From AC-32 sp963717475 (GTDB lineage Bacteria; Actinomycetota; Thermoleophilia; Gaiellales; Gaiellaceae), in contig OY970337.1 in NCBI GenBank assembly GCA_963717475.1, positions 1,736,001-1,800,000 of the forward strand: a stretch of DNA of 64,000 bases. The letters run 5' to 3'. Shown in pieces: positions 44,780 through 54,157 of this stretch. Each line of letters begins with the position of its first letter. Position 1 is the stretch's first letter. Both the position numbers and the translations under genes were made by a program. The notes beneath the pieces are model-generated. The model saw nothing but the letters and a program-made list of their open reading frames with translations. It was not told the origin of the DNA and did no database searches.

Positions 44780-45924
44780 ATGAGCGATATCTCAGCTAGA
44801 CGCTTTCCCAGCGGCAGAGTTTTGGTCGCCGTACTCGTCGTCGCCTTGGCAGCTGGTCTGAGTTTCATCCAGCGCACGTCGAGCGCGACGCCGCCCGCCG
44901 CGTTGGTGGTACGCGCGCCGAGTGTTCCCGCGCTTCCCCAGGTGACGCTCTGGGAGCAGTACAACGGAATCAGCCCGACCGAGAACGGGGTGAACTCACA
45001 GAACTACGAGGCAGCCAACGACGTGTATGACGACTGGGCAGGCGACGACTTCGTCGTCCCGAGCGGCCAGCAGTGGGTCATCACCGCCCTCCAAATCCGT
45101 GGCTCCTACGGTGGGACGGGCTCGAACGCCACCACAGCGAACGTCCTTGTCTACGCAAGCTGCAGCGGCTTGCCCTGCGGCACCCCCGGGCAGTTCAATA
45201 ACCAGCCCTTCACCGGCGGTCCTAATGACTTCACGGTCACCTTCTCCCCGCCGATCACCACCAACGTTTCGGGCACGTTGTGGGTGGCTGTGCAGCCGAA
45301 CCTCGACAACGGGTCGGGCAACCGCCAATGGTTCTGGACGAACCGAACAACCTCGTACAACTTCGGCGCGGTTTGGGCAAACCCGGGCAACGGCTTCGCT
45401 ACGGGGTGCACCGGCTGGACTCGACGTTCCGGGAACTGTCTGTTCGACCCAGGCGAGCCGGATCAGGTCTTCCGCGTTCTCGGAAGCGTCCGGCAGGGCC
45501 TCCGCCTCCGCCTCCGCCGCCGCCTCCGCCGCCACCTCCCCCACCACCGCCACCTCCGCCGCCCTCAGCGCCTCCTCCGCCCCCTCGCATTCACGCGCTC
45601 GTCAGCTGGAGACCGGGCTTCGCACGGCCACCTCGGATACAGCTCCTTTGGATGACGGTGTCGAACTTGCCGAGGGGAACGACCGTCGTCATCGCCTGCA
45701 CACGCAAGTGCTCCGGACGAGAGACGCTTCACGCCCGAGGCAACTCCGTCCGCAGTCGGCGCTTCGCGAGGAAGTGGTTCCTCCGAGGGGTGGTCCTGCA
45801 AGATCCCGAGCAACCAAGGCGGGGCGCAGGACCTGGCACACGGCGCCTCACAGCGCACGCCTCTGATTTCGCTATTCTCCTAGAAATGCTGACATCGCGC
45901 GCCGCGGGCAGCCGAGCTCCCTAG
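44780..45924 (+). CDS. Exported protein with proline-rich linker (frame shifted at the 3' end)
   Basis: The signal/anchor helix (VLVAVLVVALAAGLSFI) is followed by an about 200-residue beta-rich exported domain (WEQYNGISPTENGVNSQNYEAANDVYDDWAGDDFVVPSGQQWVITALQIRGSYGG.., VTFSPPITTNVSGTLWVAVQPNLDNGSGNRQWFWTNR.., PGEPDQVFRVLG). A run of about 20 or more prolines (45500-45590) comes next, reached by a frame change near 45490. The end is a basic C-terminal domain with two Cys (RGTTVVIACTRKCSGRETLHARGNSVRSRRF) like modules in other exported Thermoleophilia proteins. The exact stop is uncertain because of further slips. It lies between the PASTA kinase and the EssC-like ATPase. Confidence 0.6.
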
Positions 45925-45942
45925 CTGCCGGGGGCGGGTCGC

Positions 45943-48900
45943 TTGCAGCTCTGGCTCGTAGTTCAGCCCGTCGGGAAAGACCCCACCGACGTCGCCATCG
46001 AAGTCCCCGCCGTACGTCTTCCGGCTCAGTCGGTGGTCGATGCGCTGGCGCAGCATCTGAACGCGGACGGCGGCCGGCCCGCGGCGTACTCTCCGCGCTC
46101 ACGCGCCTGGATCAAGGGGGACGAGCCGCTGTCGTCGCTCGACCTTCGCGTTGGAGACCGCCTGATCCTCAGCCCGGAAGGCCCGCTGGAGACACGCGAG
46201 CGGCAGGCCTCTCACGACGAGGTTCCTTTTCGGCTGGCCGTTGTCGGCGGCCGCCTGGCCGGCCTGCGGATCGGGCTCGCCAACGGCGAACACATACTCG
46301 GTCGCGGCGACGGCGCGACGGTCGTTCTCGACGACCCCTCGCTGGCCGAGCAGCAGGTTCGCATCCGGGTCTCACCCGACGGTGTGCACCTCGCCGGCTC
46401 CGCCCCCGCCCCGGAGACGCTCGTCGAGGACGAGCCGCTTGGCCGGGAGCGCAGCGTCGAGCCCGGCCAGCTCGTGCGCGCAGGGCAGACCCTGCTCGTC
46501 TTCGAGCGGCGCGAGCCGCGCGAGCCTCCGCCCGCCGGCCGCAACGGCCTGGTCCCGTTCAACCGACCGCCGCAGGTCCTCGCCGAGGCTCGTCCCGCAG
46601 CGCCTCGAAGCGCCGGAGCCGCCGACGGAGACACAGGGGATGCGGATTCCGCTGCCGGCAGCGGTGCTCCCGCTCTTGGACCTTGCCCTCGCCCGTGGCT
46701 CTTCACGAAGAACCCGGTCAGCCTGGTGTTCGCGGCGCTCTCGCCGCTGATGGCGCATCCGGAATGACGTCGACACCCGCCGACGCGGCAAGAGCAGCTA
46801 CGGCAAGAAAAAGCAGGACTTCCAACGGAAGCTCGACGAGCTGGAACAGAGCCTGGCTGCCGCGAGAACGGCCGAGCTGAAGGCCCGGCGCCGGTCGCGC
46901 CGAACGCGGCCGAACTCGTCGAGCGCGCTCGGCCGCCGCCCGGAGCCTCGGAACGCCGGCCCGAGGATGAAGACTTCCTCGTCCTGCGCGTTGGAACGGG
47001 CACCCAGTCGGCCCTCGTCGAGGTCGCCGCGCCTCGGCGCGGCGACGAGGAGCTCCAGGAGCAGATCGAGGACCTCATCGAGCCGTACCGGACGGTCACG
47101 AACGTCCCGATCCTGCTCCCTCTCGGCGCTCTCGGGCGGTGGGCGTCTGCGGACCGCCGAGCGTGTCGCAGCGCACGGGCGCTGGCTTGCGTTTCAGGCC
47201 GCCGCATTGCATAGCCCGCGCGAGCTCGTCGTCTGCGCGGCGGTCTCTCGCGAGCGGCTGGACGACTGGGACTGGCTCAAGTGGCTGCCGCACACCCGCG
47301 CCGCCGCATCGCCGCTCGAGACGCATCTCGCGGCAGACCCGATCGCGGCTCGCGCGCTGCTCGAAGAGCTCTCGAAGCTTCTCGAGGAGCGGCGTTCTCG
47401 ACAGGCCCAATCCGCGGCGAGGTCTCGCCAGTTGCCGGTCGTCTTGCTGCTCCTCGACGAGGGAATCGCACCGGAGCGGGCGCTGATCGGGCCGATCCTG
47501 GCAGAGGGCGCTGAGCACGGGATCGCGGTCCTCTGGCTCGGCAGCGACGTGCGTGCCCTTCCCGGGGAGTGCCGGGCCGTCGTCGAGCTCGACGGAGAAG
47601 GAACGCTCAAGCTCACCAACACCCAGCGTGGCGAGATTGTGGAGAACGTGATCGCGGACGAGCTCACGCTCGACCTCGCCGAGGACGCAGCTGTCGCGCT
47701 CGCGCCCGTGGTCGACGACAGCGCTACCGAGGGGCGAGGCCGGCTGCCTCGGCCGTATCGCTGGTCGAGCTCCTGGGGCTCGACGACGTCTCCGCGTCGA
47801 CGGTCGCCGCCGGCTGGCGCTCGTATGACGGTCGCAGGTCGGCCGTCCTCGGCGCAGCGGCCGAAGCTCCGTTCGAGGTCGACCTCGTTCGCGACGGCCC
47901 GCACGCGCTGATCGCCGGCACGACCGGCGCCGGCAAGAGCGAGCTGCTGCAGACCTTCGTCTCGTCGCTCGCGGCGGCGCCTCCGCCCAACCGCCTGAAG
48001 TTCCTGCTGGTCGACTACAAGGGCGGCGCGGCGTTCAAGGAGTGCGTCGGGCTGCCGCACACGGTCGGCTTCGTCACGGATCTCGACGCGCACCTGACGC
48101 AGCGCGCGCTCGCCTCGCTCGACGCCGAGCTCAAGCGGCGGGAGAGCTCTCCGCGAGGCGGGCGCGAAGGACCTCGCCGACATGGAGCGCCGCGACCCGC
48201 GGCGCGCCGCCGAGCCTGGTGATCGTCATCGACGAGTTCGCGACGCTGGCGAACGAGGTGCCCGAGTTCGTCGAGGGCGTGGTCGACGTCGCGCAGCGCG
48301 GCCGGACCCTCGGGCTGCACCTCGTTCTCGCCACGCAGCGCCCGGGCGGCGTCGTCACCGAGAACATCCGCGCGAACACGAACCTCCGGATCGCGCTGCG
48401 CATGTCCGATCCCGCCGAGAGCCAGGACGTGATCGGCGTGCCCGACGCGGCGCCGATCCCGCGCTCCCTGCCCGGCCGCGCGTACGCGGTCACCGGCCAC
48501 GGCGAGCTGACCGAGTTCCAGACCGCGTACGTCGGCGGTCTTCGGCGCAGGGCGAGGCCGATAGCGGAGTCCTGGTCGCAGACTTCCGCTTCGCAGCCGT
48601 CGGCCGGTCTCCGCCGACAGCCGGCCGTCCTGGACACGGCGAGCGACCTGCACCAACTCGTCGAAGCAGCGCGCGGGGCAGCAGCCGAGCTCCGGATCCC
48701 CGCCCGCGCTCGCCGTGGCTGCCTCCGCTGCCCGATCGTCCCGCTCCGACGCTCTCGGACGTCGACTCCGACTCGGGGGCCGCGCTCGGGCTGGTCGACG
48801 AGCCCGCGCTCCAGCGGCAGCGTGCGCTCGGTTCGACCTGGAACGCGACGGCAGCCTGCTCGTCTACGGCACCTCCGGCAGCGGCAAGACGACGCTGCTG

Positions 48901-50210
48901 CGGACGCTGGCGGTCTCGCTCGCGCGGATGCGACACCCGAGGAGCTGCACGTCTACGGGCTCGACTTCGCGACGCGCGGGCTCGACCCGCTCCAGACGCT
49001 TCCGCACTGCGGTGGCGTGATCACCGGCGAAGACGAGGAGCGGGTGGCCCGCCTGTTCGCCTTGGCCAGAAAAACCATCGCCGAGCGCAAGGAGCTCCTC
49101 GGACGCGGCAACTCTACGGCGTCGCCGCGGATCCTCATCCTGCTGGACGGCTATGCGGCATTCGCCGCCGCGTACGAGCGTGTCGACGCGGGCGAGCTCG
49201 TCGATGCGCTGCCTCGGCTCGTCAGCGACGGGCGGCCGCTCGGCGTCCACTTCGCGGTCGCCGCCGAGCGGAGAGGCGCAGTGCGACCCGCGCTGACGAG
49301 CGTGATCCAGAACGGGTGGTGCTGCGGATGGCCGACGACGACGAATACGCGGCGCTCGGCCTCGAGCCGCGGACGTTCCGGGGGGTACGCTCCCGGCTGG
49401 TCGCGGCTTCGCGGTCGCAGCGAGATGCAGTGTGCGCTGGTCGGCGCCGATCCAGGCAGCGAGCCGGCAGCGGTTGCTGCGGCGGGAGAGCGGATGCGGG
49501 AGCACTACGGGGACGCGAGCGCGCCTCCGATCCGCCTGCTTCCGGCCGAGGTCCCGCGCGGTGAGATGCCGGCTCCCGAGCAGCCGCTCGAAGCGGTCAT
49601 CGGACTCTCCGACGAGAGCCTGGCGCCGGTCTCGACGGACTCGACGAAGGCCACTTCCTCATGCCGGCCCGCGCCGGTCCGGGCGGTCGACTGCGCTCGA
49701 GACGATCGCCCGCTCTCTCCGCGCAGCGATGCCTTCGCTCGAGCTGCACCTCGCCGCTCCGAGGCGCAGCCACCTGCCGTCATTGGAGATCTGGTCGTCT
49801 GTCGCGCGGGCCTGCAGGAATCCGAGGCCCTGCTTTCGTCACTGGCCGAGCGCGTCGCTGCCCGGACGTCCGGGAGCGAAGAGCCCATCGTCCTCGTCGT
49901 CGACGACGGCGGCGAACTGTCCGACGGAAAGGCCGGGACAGCGCTGGAGACGATTGCACGCCGCGGCCGGGATCTCGGCGTCTGGGTCGTCGCCGCGACG
50001 GAGGCCCAGGGCGCCCACCGCACCTTCGGCGGCTGGCTGCGCGAGCTCCGCAACGAGGAGCACGGCCTCCTGCTCGTGCCGCAGGTCGACATCGACGGGG
50101 ATCTTCTAGGCGTCAGGCTGCCGCGGCGCAGCGCCACGACGTTCCCGCCGGGCCGTGGGTATCTCGTTCAGCGCGGGCGGATCGAGCTGATTCAGGTCGC
50201 GGCCGGCTGA
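45943..50210 (+). CDS. FHA-FtsK/SpoIIIE ATPase, EssC/EccC-like type VII secretion motor (many frame shifts)
   Basis: About 1,420 residues. The N-terminal beta domain (MQLWLVVQPVGKDPTDVAIEV..VGDRLILSPEG) is followed by an FHA domain (GEHILGRGDGATVVLDDPSLAEQQVRI) and two hydrophobic helices (about 46650-46780). The first FtsK ATPase has Walker A GTTGAGKSELLQTF near 47920, VDYKGGAAF, and Walker B VIVIDEFATLANEVP. The second has Walker A GTSGSGKTTLLRTLA near 48870 and a degenerate ILILLDGY. A third, degenerate domain (IVLVVDDGGELSDG..YLVQRGRIELIQVAAG) ends it. This is the order of EssC/YukB motors. At least ten frame slips interrupt the reading. The TTG at 45943 is the start. Confidence 0.83.
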
Positions 50211-50966
50211 CGCTCGGCGCCCGGCAGATACGAGAGCAGCTCTTCGAGCAGCTCCGCGGACGTCGTTGGGCGAACGCCGACGCGTTCGGCATCGTCCCCG
50301 CTCGGCTCGACGAGCCAGAGCCCCGAGTCGCCGGTATCGATCCAGCGCAGCTCGCCCCCGACGACCGCATCGCCGCTGCGGTGGAGCGATCGGACGTACG
50401 ACGTCGAGACGTGCGACCCGAGCGCCCGGCCGAACTCCAGGACTCAGATCGGGGTCTCGTTCAGGGGCCGACTCGAGCGCCCGAGCGAGCGCAGCGGCCG
50501 GCACTTCGAACGCCGTTCCGTTGTGGGATGGCCGGTCGCGGAGATCGACGAACTCGACGACGCGGCCAAGCACTGCTGTCGTCTCCATCGAGTCGAGCCT
50601 GTGGACGTTGCCGATGGCCGCGGAATGCTCGACGGAGACGTCCGGGAGCAGGTAGTAGGAACAGCCCTCGATCCGTCCGCGCCGACGGTACTCCGCGCTC
50701 ACGACTGCGGCGGGGGCGAGCGCGACGCGGAAGAGTAGGGCGTGCGGCGGCGTGATCCGGAGGACCCCGTCGTCGTCGATCTCGAGAACCCCGCGTGCGA
50801 GCAGCGAGCGACGCGCGCTGCGCAGCGACGCATCGCGCGCCTCGTCGCTCGTCCCCACGGCCCTCTCGTCCACCCCCGGGAACGCCGACGCGCCGAGGAG
50901 CTCAGCAACGGCCAAGAGCTCATCGGCGCCGTACTGGGCGAATCCCTCCTGCTGCGAAGCGGTCAC
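50192..50966 (-). CDS. EspG-like (ESX-associated) protein, tentative (frame shift near 50440)
   Basis: About 258 residues after undoing one slip. The N-terminal part (ADELLAVAELLGASAFPGVDERAVGTSDEARDASLRSARRSLLARGVLEIDDDGVLRITPPHALLFRVALAPAAVVSAEYRR) has the layout of EspG: a start helix, a variable loop, an L..RGL element and a hydrophobic helix. It continues with GRVVEFVDLRD, LRWIDTGDSGLWLVEPSG and TSAELLEELLSYLPG. EspG proteins chaperone PE/PPE-type WXG substrates. The fold assignment is by pattern only. It is convergent with the EssC-like gene (19-bp overlap), and its start overlaps the next upstream gene's stop by 4 bp. Confidence 0.5.
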
Positions 50967-51598
50967 AGCCCCTCCCGCACCGCTTTCCAGGCCTCGCGGG
51001 ATCGGCTCCAGGAGCCTTCCGGAGGCGGCTCGGCCCCGCCCTCGCCCGCGTGCGTAGGAGCGGGCGCCGCGGTTAGCTCGCCTCGCTCGAGCGCAAGGTA
51101 CGTACCGCGACGTGGACCGTCGTCAAGCCACCCCACCGGCGGAGAGGCCCCCGCACGCGGAACCCCGAGGCCGAGCAGGATCTGGCGCAACAGCGGCTCG
51201 AGACGCCCGAACGACTCGCCTCTCGCGGTAGCGGTGCCGACGACGCCGCGGCCCTGCTCGAGAGCGTAGAGCTGGAGCTGCGTCAGGGTGCGTCCCTCTT
51301 CCGCGCCCCAGCGGAAGCGGCGCAGGAGCGCCCGGGCCCCCGAGCGCAGCGTGACCGGCTCGAGCCCGAGCTCCTGATAGCCCGGGAATTGCCTCGTCAG
51401 GACCTTCCCGTACAGCTCGGCATAGCCCTCGAGCGTGGTGTCCAGCGCAAGCAGATCGACCGAGGCGGCGACGTGACCGCCGGCTTCGTCCGAGAAGACC
51501 TGGACCGACTCTTTGGCGAACCAGCCCTCCGGCACCAGCGTCGTAAGGGTCGGCCTGAACCGATGGAGACCGCTCGCATGTTCCTCGTCGCTCGGCAC
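50963..51598 (-). CDS. DcrB/LpqN-like protein
   Basis: A 211-residue soluble protein resembling the DcrB/PsbP-like or LpqN fold: FRPTLTTLVPEGWFAKESVQVFSDEAGGHVAASVDLLALDTTLEGYAELYGKVLTRQFPGYQELGLEPVTLRSGARALLRRFRW, followed by LTQLQLYALEQGRGVVGTATARGESFGRLEPLLRQILLGL. The pattern 'bland strand, long helix LTGYA..LL..., tail strand' is that of DUF1795/DcrB proteins that accompany type VII and Rhs systems. A proline-rich C-terminus follows. It has no signal peptide. Part of the minus-strand WXG100 operon. Confidence 0.6.
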   Translation of the reverse strand: MPSDEEHASGLHRFRPTLTTLVPEGWFAKESVQVFSDEAGGHVAASVDLLALDTTLEGYAELYGKVLTRQFPGYQELGLEPVTLRSGARALLRRFRWGAEEGRTLTQLQLYALEQGRGVVGTATARGESFGRLEPLLRQILLGLGVPRAGASPPVGWLDDGPRRGTYLALERGELTAAPAPTHAGEGGAEPPPEGSWSRSREAWKAVREGL

Positions 51599-51601
51599 GG
51601 T

Positions 51602-52513
51602 CTAGTAAGGGCGGATGTCCACAGGAAACTGGTCCAAGTAGTCGCTGCGGTTCTCGAAATAGCTCGAGTCGTGGTACGTCGGGCTCATCACGACGTCGAG
51701 TCGGCTCTGTGCGTTCATCGCATCGCGGAAGATGGAGTTCGCGAGGAGCGGGTTGAAGTCGTTGCTGTACACCGGTCCCATCAAAGCCAAGTCAGCGTGG
51801 ATGCGCCGGTTAATGGCATCGCTGACCCCTGCCAGGGCCAGGAATCCGTCGGCCGTGCCGGAGGGGCTGAGCGGGATGTCGAACGACCCGCCAACGACGA
51901 GGCTTTGACCGCCGCCGGTGCCGCCGCCGTCGAACACCGAGGTGTCGAAGCCGCCGCCGACTACGAGGGAGTAGCCGCCGCCGGTATCGCCGAAGGTCGA
52001 GGTGTCGAAGCCGCCGCCGACTACGAGGGAGTAACCCCCGCCGGTATCGCCGAAGGTCGAGGTGTCGAAGCCGCCGCCGACTACGAGGGAGTAGCCGCCG
52101 CCGGTATCGCCGAAAGTCGACGGGTCGAAGCCGCCGCCGATTACGAGGTCGTAGCCGCCGCCCGTGCTGCCGAACATTGAGGTGTCGAAGCCGCCGCCGA
52201 CAACGAACTGCTGGCCGTCGGGCGGCGATGCGCCGCCGTAGGCCGCACTGACCGCACTGAAGCCACCGTCTTGTGTCACGCCGGCGCGTTGAGAAAGGTC
52301 GGAAGCCTGTACGCCGAGCTCGGAAGAGATGCCCTGCAGCGAGCTCCGAACGTCCGCGGTGACGCTGTCGACGACCGCGGCGACGTCGGCCGGCATGCAA
52401 CCGCAGTCGCAGCCGCAGACCTGGGCGCCAATCGCCTGATACTCACCGGCCGCGTTGTCGAGTGCCGACGCGGTCTGAGCGAGCTGTGCGGGATTGATAA
52501 CGATCTGGGTCAT
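51602..52513 (-). CDS. WXG100-like protein with tandem 20-residue repeats
   Basis: 303 residues. The N-terminal about 80 residues form a helical hairpin of WXG100 length (MTQIVINPAQLAQTASALDNAAGEYQAIGAQ .. DVAAVVDSVTADVRSSLQGISSELGVQASDLSQRA). Its turn is a cysteine cluster CGCDCGC instead of WxG. Six near-identical 20-residue units follow (type VVGGGFDTSTFGDTGGGYSL), then a C-terminal domain (GFLALAGVSDAINRRIHADLALMG.. SYFENRSDYLDQF). It is a likely secreted substrate or structural partner of the EssC-like motor. Its start overlaps the next gene (4 bp). Confidence 0.7.
   Translation of the reverse strand: MTQIVINPAQLAQTASALDNAAGEYQAIGAQVCGCDCGCMPADVAAVVDSVTADVRSSLQGISSELGVQASDLSQRAGVTQDGGFSAVSAAYGGASPPDGQQFVVGGGFDTSMFGSTGGGYDLVIGGGFDPSTFGDTGGGYSLVVGGGFDTSTFGDTGGGYSLVVGGGFDTSTFGDTGGGYSLVVGGGFDTSVFDGGGTGGGQSLVVGGSFDIPLSPSGTADGFLALAGVSDAINRRIHADLALMGPVYSNDFNPLLANSIFRDAMNAQSRLDVVMSPTYHDSSYFENRSDYLDQFPVDIRPY
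51877..52212 (-). repeat. Coding tandem repeat, six ~60-bp units
   Basis: Six units of about 60 bp code for Gly-rich 20-residue blocks. The three middle units are identical in protein sequence and nearly so in DNA, indicating recent unit duplication; the outer units diverge (SMFGSTG, PSTFGD, SVFDGGG). Confidence 0.9.
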
Positions 52514-52830
52514 GACTGGTTCTCCGCCTGTAGTTGTTGTTCGCGCTGCAGCTCTTCCTCGCGGCGAAGCTCAGCCAGCTGGGCCTCGACGCGCGCCGCT
52601 GCGCGCAGCACGTAGTTGGACAGGTCTTGAAGCTCTCCGGCGAGCTGTGCGGCTCGGCGGCTCTGGTCGGCCACCGCTCCCCTGAACCGGGTCGCGGCAG
52701 GCCCTTCGAACTCCATTCCCTCGACTTGGGCCTGAAGCTGTTGGGCTAGCGCTGCGATCGACTCCGCCTGCGCGCTGAGCATCGCTGCCTCAGACCTCAT
52801 CATCCCTGGGTCTCCGAGTGATGTAGCCAT
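52510..52830 (-). CDS. WXG100-like protein with FEG turn
   Basis: 106 residues forming a helical hairpin: MMRSEAAMLSAQAESIAALAQQLQAQVEGMEFEGPAATRFRGAVADQSRRAAQLAGELQDLSNYVLRAAARVEAQLAEL. The turn is FEGPAA instead of WxG, and the GPAA.RFR that follows matches WXG100 proteins. The C-terminus is a Gln/Glu-rich coiled helix. It is probably a secreted or co-secreted ESAT-6-like protein of the locus. Confidence 0.78.
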   Translation of the reverse strand: MATSLGDPGMMRSEAAMLSAQAESIAALAQQLQAQVEGMEFEGPAATRFRGAVADQSRRAAQLAGELQDLSNYVLRAAARVEAQLAELRREEELQREQQLQAENQS

Positions 52831-52865
52831 TGTTTGACCGACCTGAGCCGCCGTCCGCTACGTCG

Positions 52866-53129
52866 TCAGCCGCCTGCCTGCATGAGCGCCTCGCGGCGCC
52901 GCAGGACCTCGGCTCCAGCTTCCTGCAGGGCTTCCTGCAGCCGCCTCAGTGCGGGCTCGTAGTCGCCCGACCAGGACTGGCGGAACCGATCGGCCGCCGG
53001 CCCCTGCCACCAGGTGTTGCCGAGCTGGTTGCGAATCGCGCTCGCCAGCTCGTCGATTACCTGGCTCTGCTGGTCGAAGGTGCCCTTCAGCGAGCCGAGC
53101 TGCTCGACGTCTGCGCCTACGGTAGACAC
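52866..53129 (-). CDS. WXG100 (ESAT-6-like) protein
   Basis: 87 residues, the standard size. It forms a helical hairpin with the turn NTWWQGPAADRFRQSW (WxG). Helix 1 is VEQLGSLKGTFDQQSQVIDELASAIRNQLG; helix 2 ends DYEPALRRLQEALQEAGAEVLRRREALMQAGG. It is the first gene of the minus-strand operon 53129-50192. GGAGG precedes ATG 53129. Confidence 0.9.
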   Translation of the reverse strand: MSTVGADVEQLGSLKGTFDQQSQVIDELASAIRNQLGNTWWQGPAADRFRQSWSGDYEPALRRLQEALQEAGAEVLRRREALMQAGG

Positions 53130-53243
53130 GTCGTCTTCCCTCCTTTGTGGGGTGCCGCCAGAGACGAATCTACTTCTCTACCGGCGATTTGCCTACCCCG
53201 ACCGCCCTGTGCGATCGGGCACGGCAGACGATGGCGTAGGCAC

Positions 53244-53276
53244 GTCAACCGGCCCTCAACGGACGCTCAATTGCGA
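53244..53276. promoter_or_regulatory. SARP-type operator 3 (three 11-bp repeats)
   Basis: GTCAACCGGCC, CTCAACGGACG and CTCAATTGCGA head to tail, 11 bp before the kinase start (53287, plus) and 115 bp before the WXG100 start (53129, minus). Confidence 0.6.
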
Positions 53277-53286
53277 TTCTCTACAC

Positions 53287-54119
53287 GTGGCAGACGCCCC
53301 CACTGCGACCGGGGACCGGCTCGGCCCGTTCACGCTCGAAGCTGTGCTCGGCGAGGGCGGCATGGGCATCGTGTATCGCGCTATCCGCCATTCGTCCGGC
53401 GAGACCGTTGCGGTCAAGGTGCTGAAGCAGGCACTGTCGAGCGACGAGGTCTACCGCCGCCGCTTCGAGCGTGAGGCGCACGTTGCGCGTGAGGTCCGGC
53501 ACCGCCATCTCGTTCCCGTGCTCGAGTCCGGAGATGATCGCGGCGTGCGCTACCTGGCGATGGCGTTCGTGGACGGCCCGACGCTCGCGGAGAGACTTGC
53601 CGCCGGCCCGCTTCCGGTCGGCGAGGCAGTGAGGATCGTGAGCGAGCTCGCCTCTGGGCTGGACGCCCTCCACGCCCAGGAGCTCGTCCACCGGGACGTG
53701 AAGCCCTCGAACGCCATGCTCGAGCGGGACGGCACCGCGCTGCTGACCGACTTCGGCCTTGCGCGGGGCCGAGCGCTGACGGTGCTCACGAAGCCGGGCG
53801 AGGTGATGGGCACGCTCGACTACATCGCCCCGGAGCTGATCCGGGGGGATGCCGCCACCCCTGCAGCGACATCTACGCGCTGGCGTGCCTCTCGTACGCG
53901 TGCTTGATCGGAACACCGCCCTTCGCCGGTCGCGGCATGTTCGAGAAGGCGGTCGCGCACGTGAGCGAAGATCCTCCTGATCCGAGCCACACCCGCGCCG
54001 ACCTTCCTTCTGCGCTGGGGTGGGCGCTTCTTCAGGGACTGGCGAAGGACCCGGCCCGAAGGCCGACCACGGCCCGAGCCTATGCACGGATGCTCGATTT
54101 CGGAAGAGAAGAGCGCTGA
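53287..54119 (+). CDS. Ser/Thr protein kinase, kinase domain only (frame shift near 53855)
   Basis: About 277 residues. Gly loop AVLGEGGMGIVYRA, Lys in VAVKVLKQAL, Glu in RRFEREAHVARE, HRDVKPSNAML, DFGLARG, APELIRG, then after a frame change SDIYALACLSYACLIGTPPFAG and PARRPTTARAYARML. All subdomains are present, so it is probably active once the frame is corrected. There is no transmembrane segment, unlike the PASTA kinase at 43156, so it is cytosolic. GTG 53287 is the start and lies only 11 bp after a SARP-type operator, which suggests a leaderless transcript. Confidence 0.83.
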
Positions 54120-54157
54120 CCCTGGAGGTCCTGGCCGCCACAGGCCGTGTGGCTACG

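Noticed and set aside
51877..52212. Regular 60-bp repeats that could be taken for a CRISPR array
   Set aside because: There are no variable spacers; the units are contiguous, in frame and code for a Gly-rich 20-residue protein repeat. No cas genes are near.
41477..54119. Programmed ribosomal frameshifting in the kinase, SARP and EssC-like genes
   Set aside because: The slips are too many, occur at unrelated sequences, and also affect housekeeping-type genes, which fits sequencing error better.
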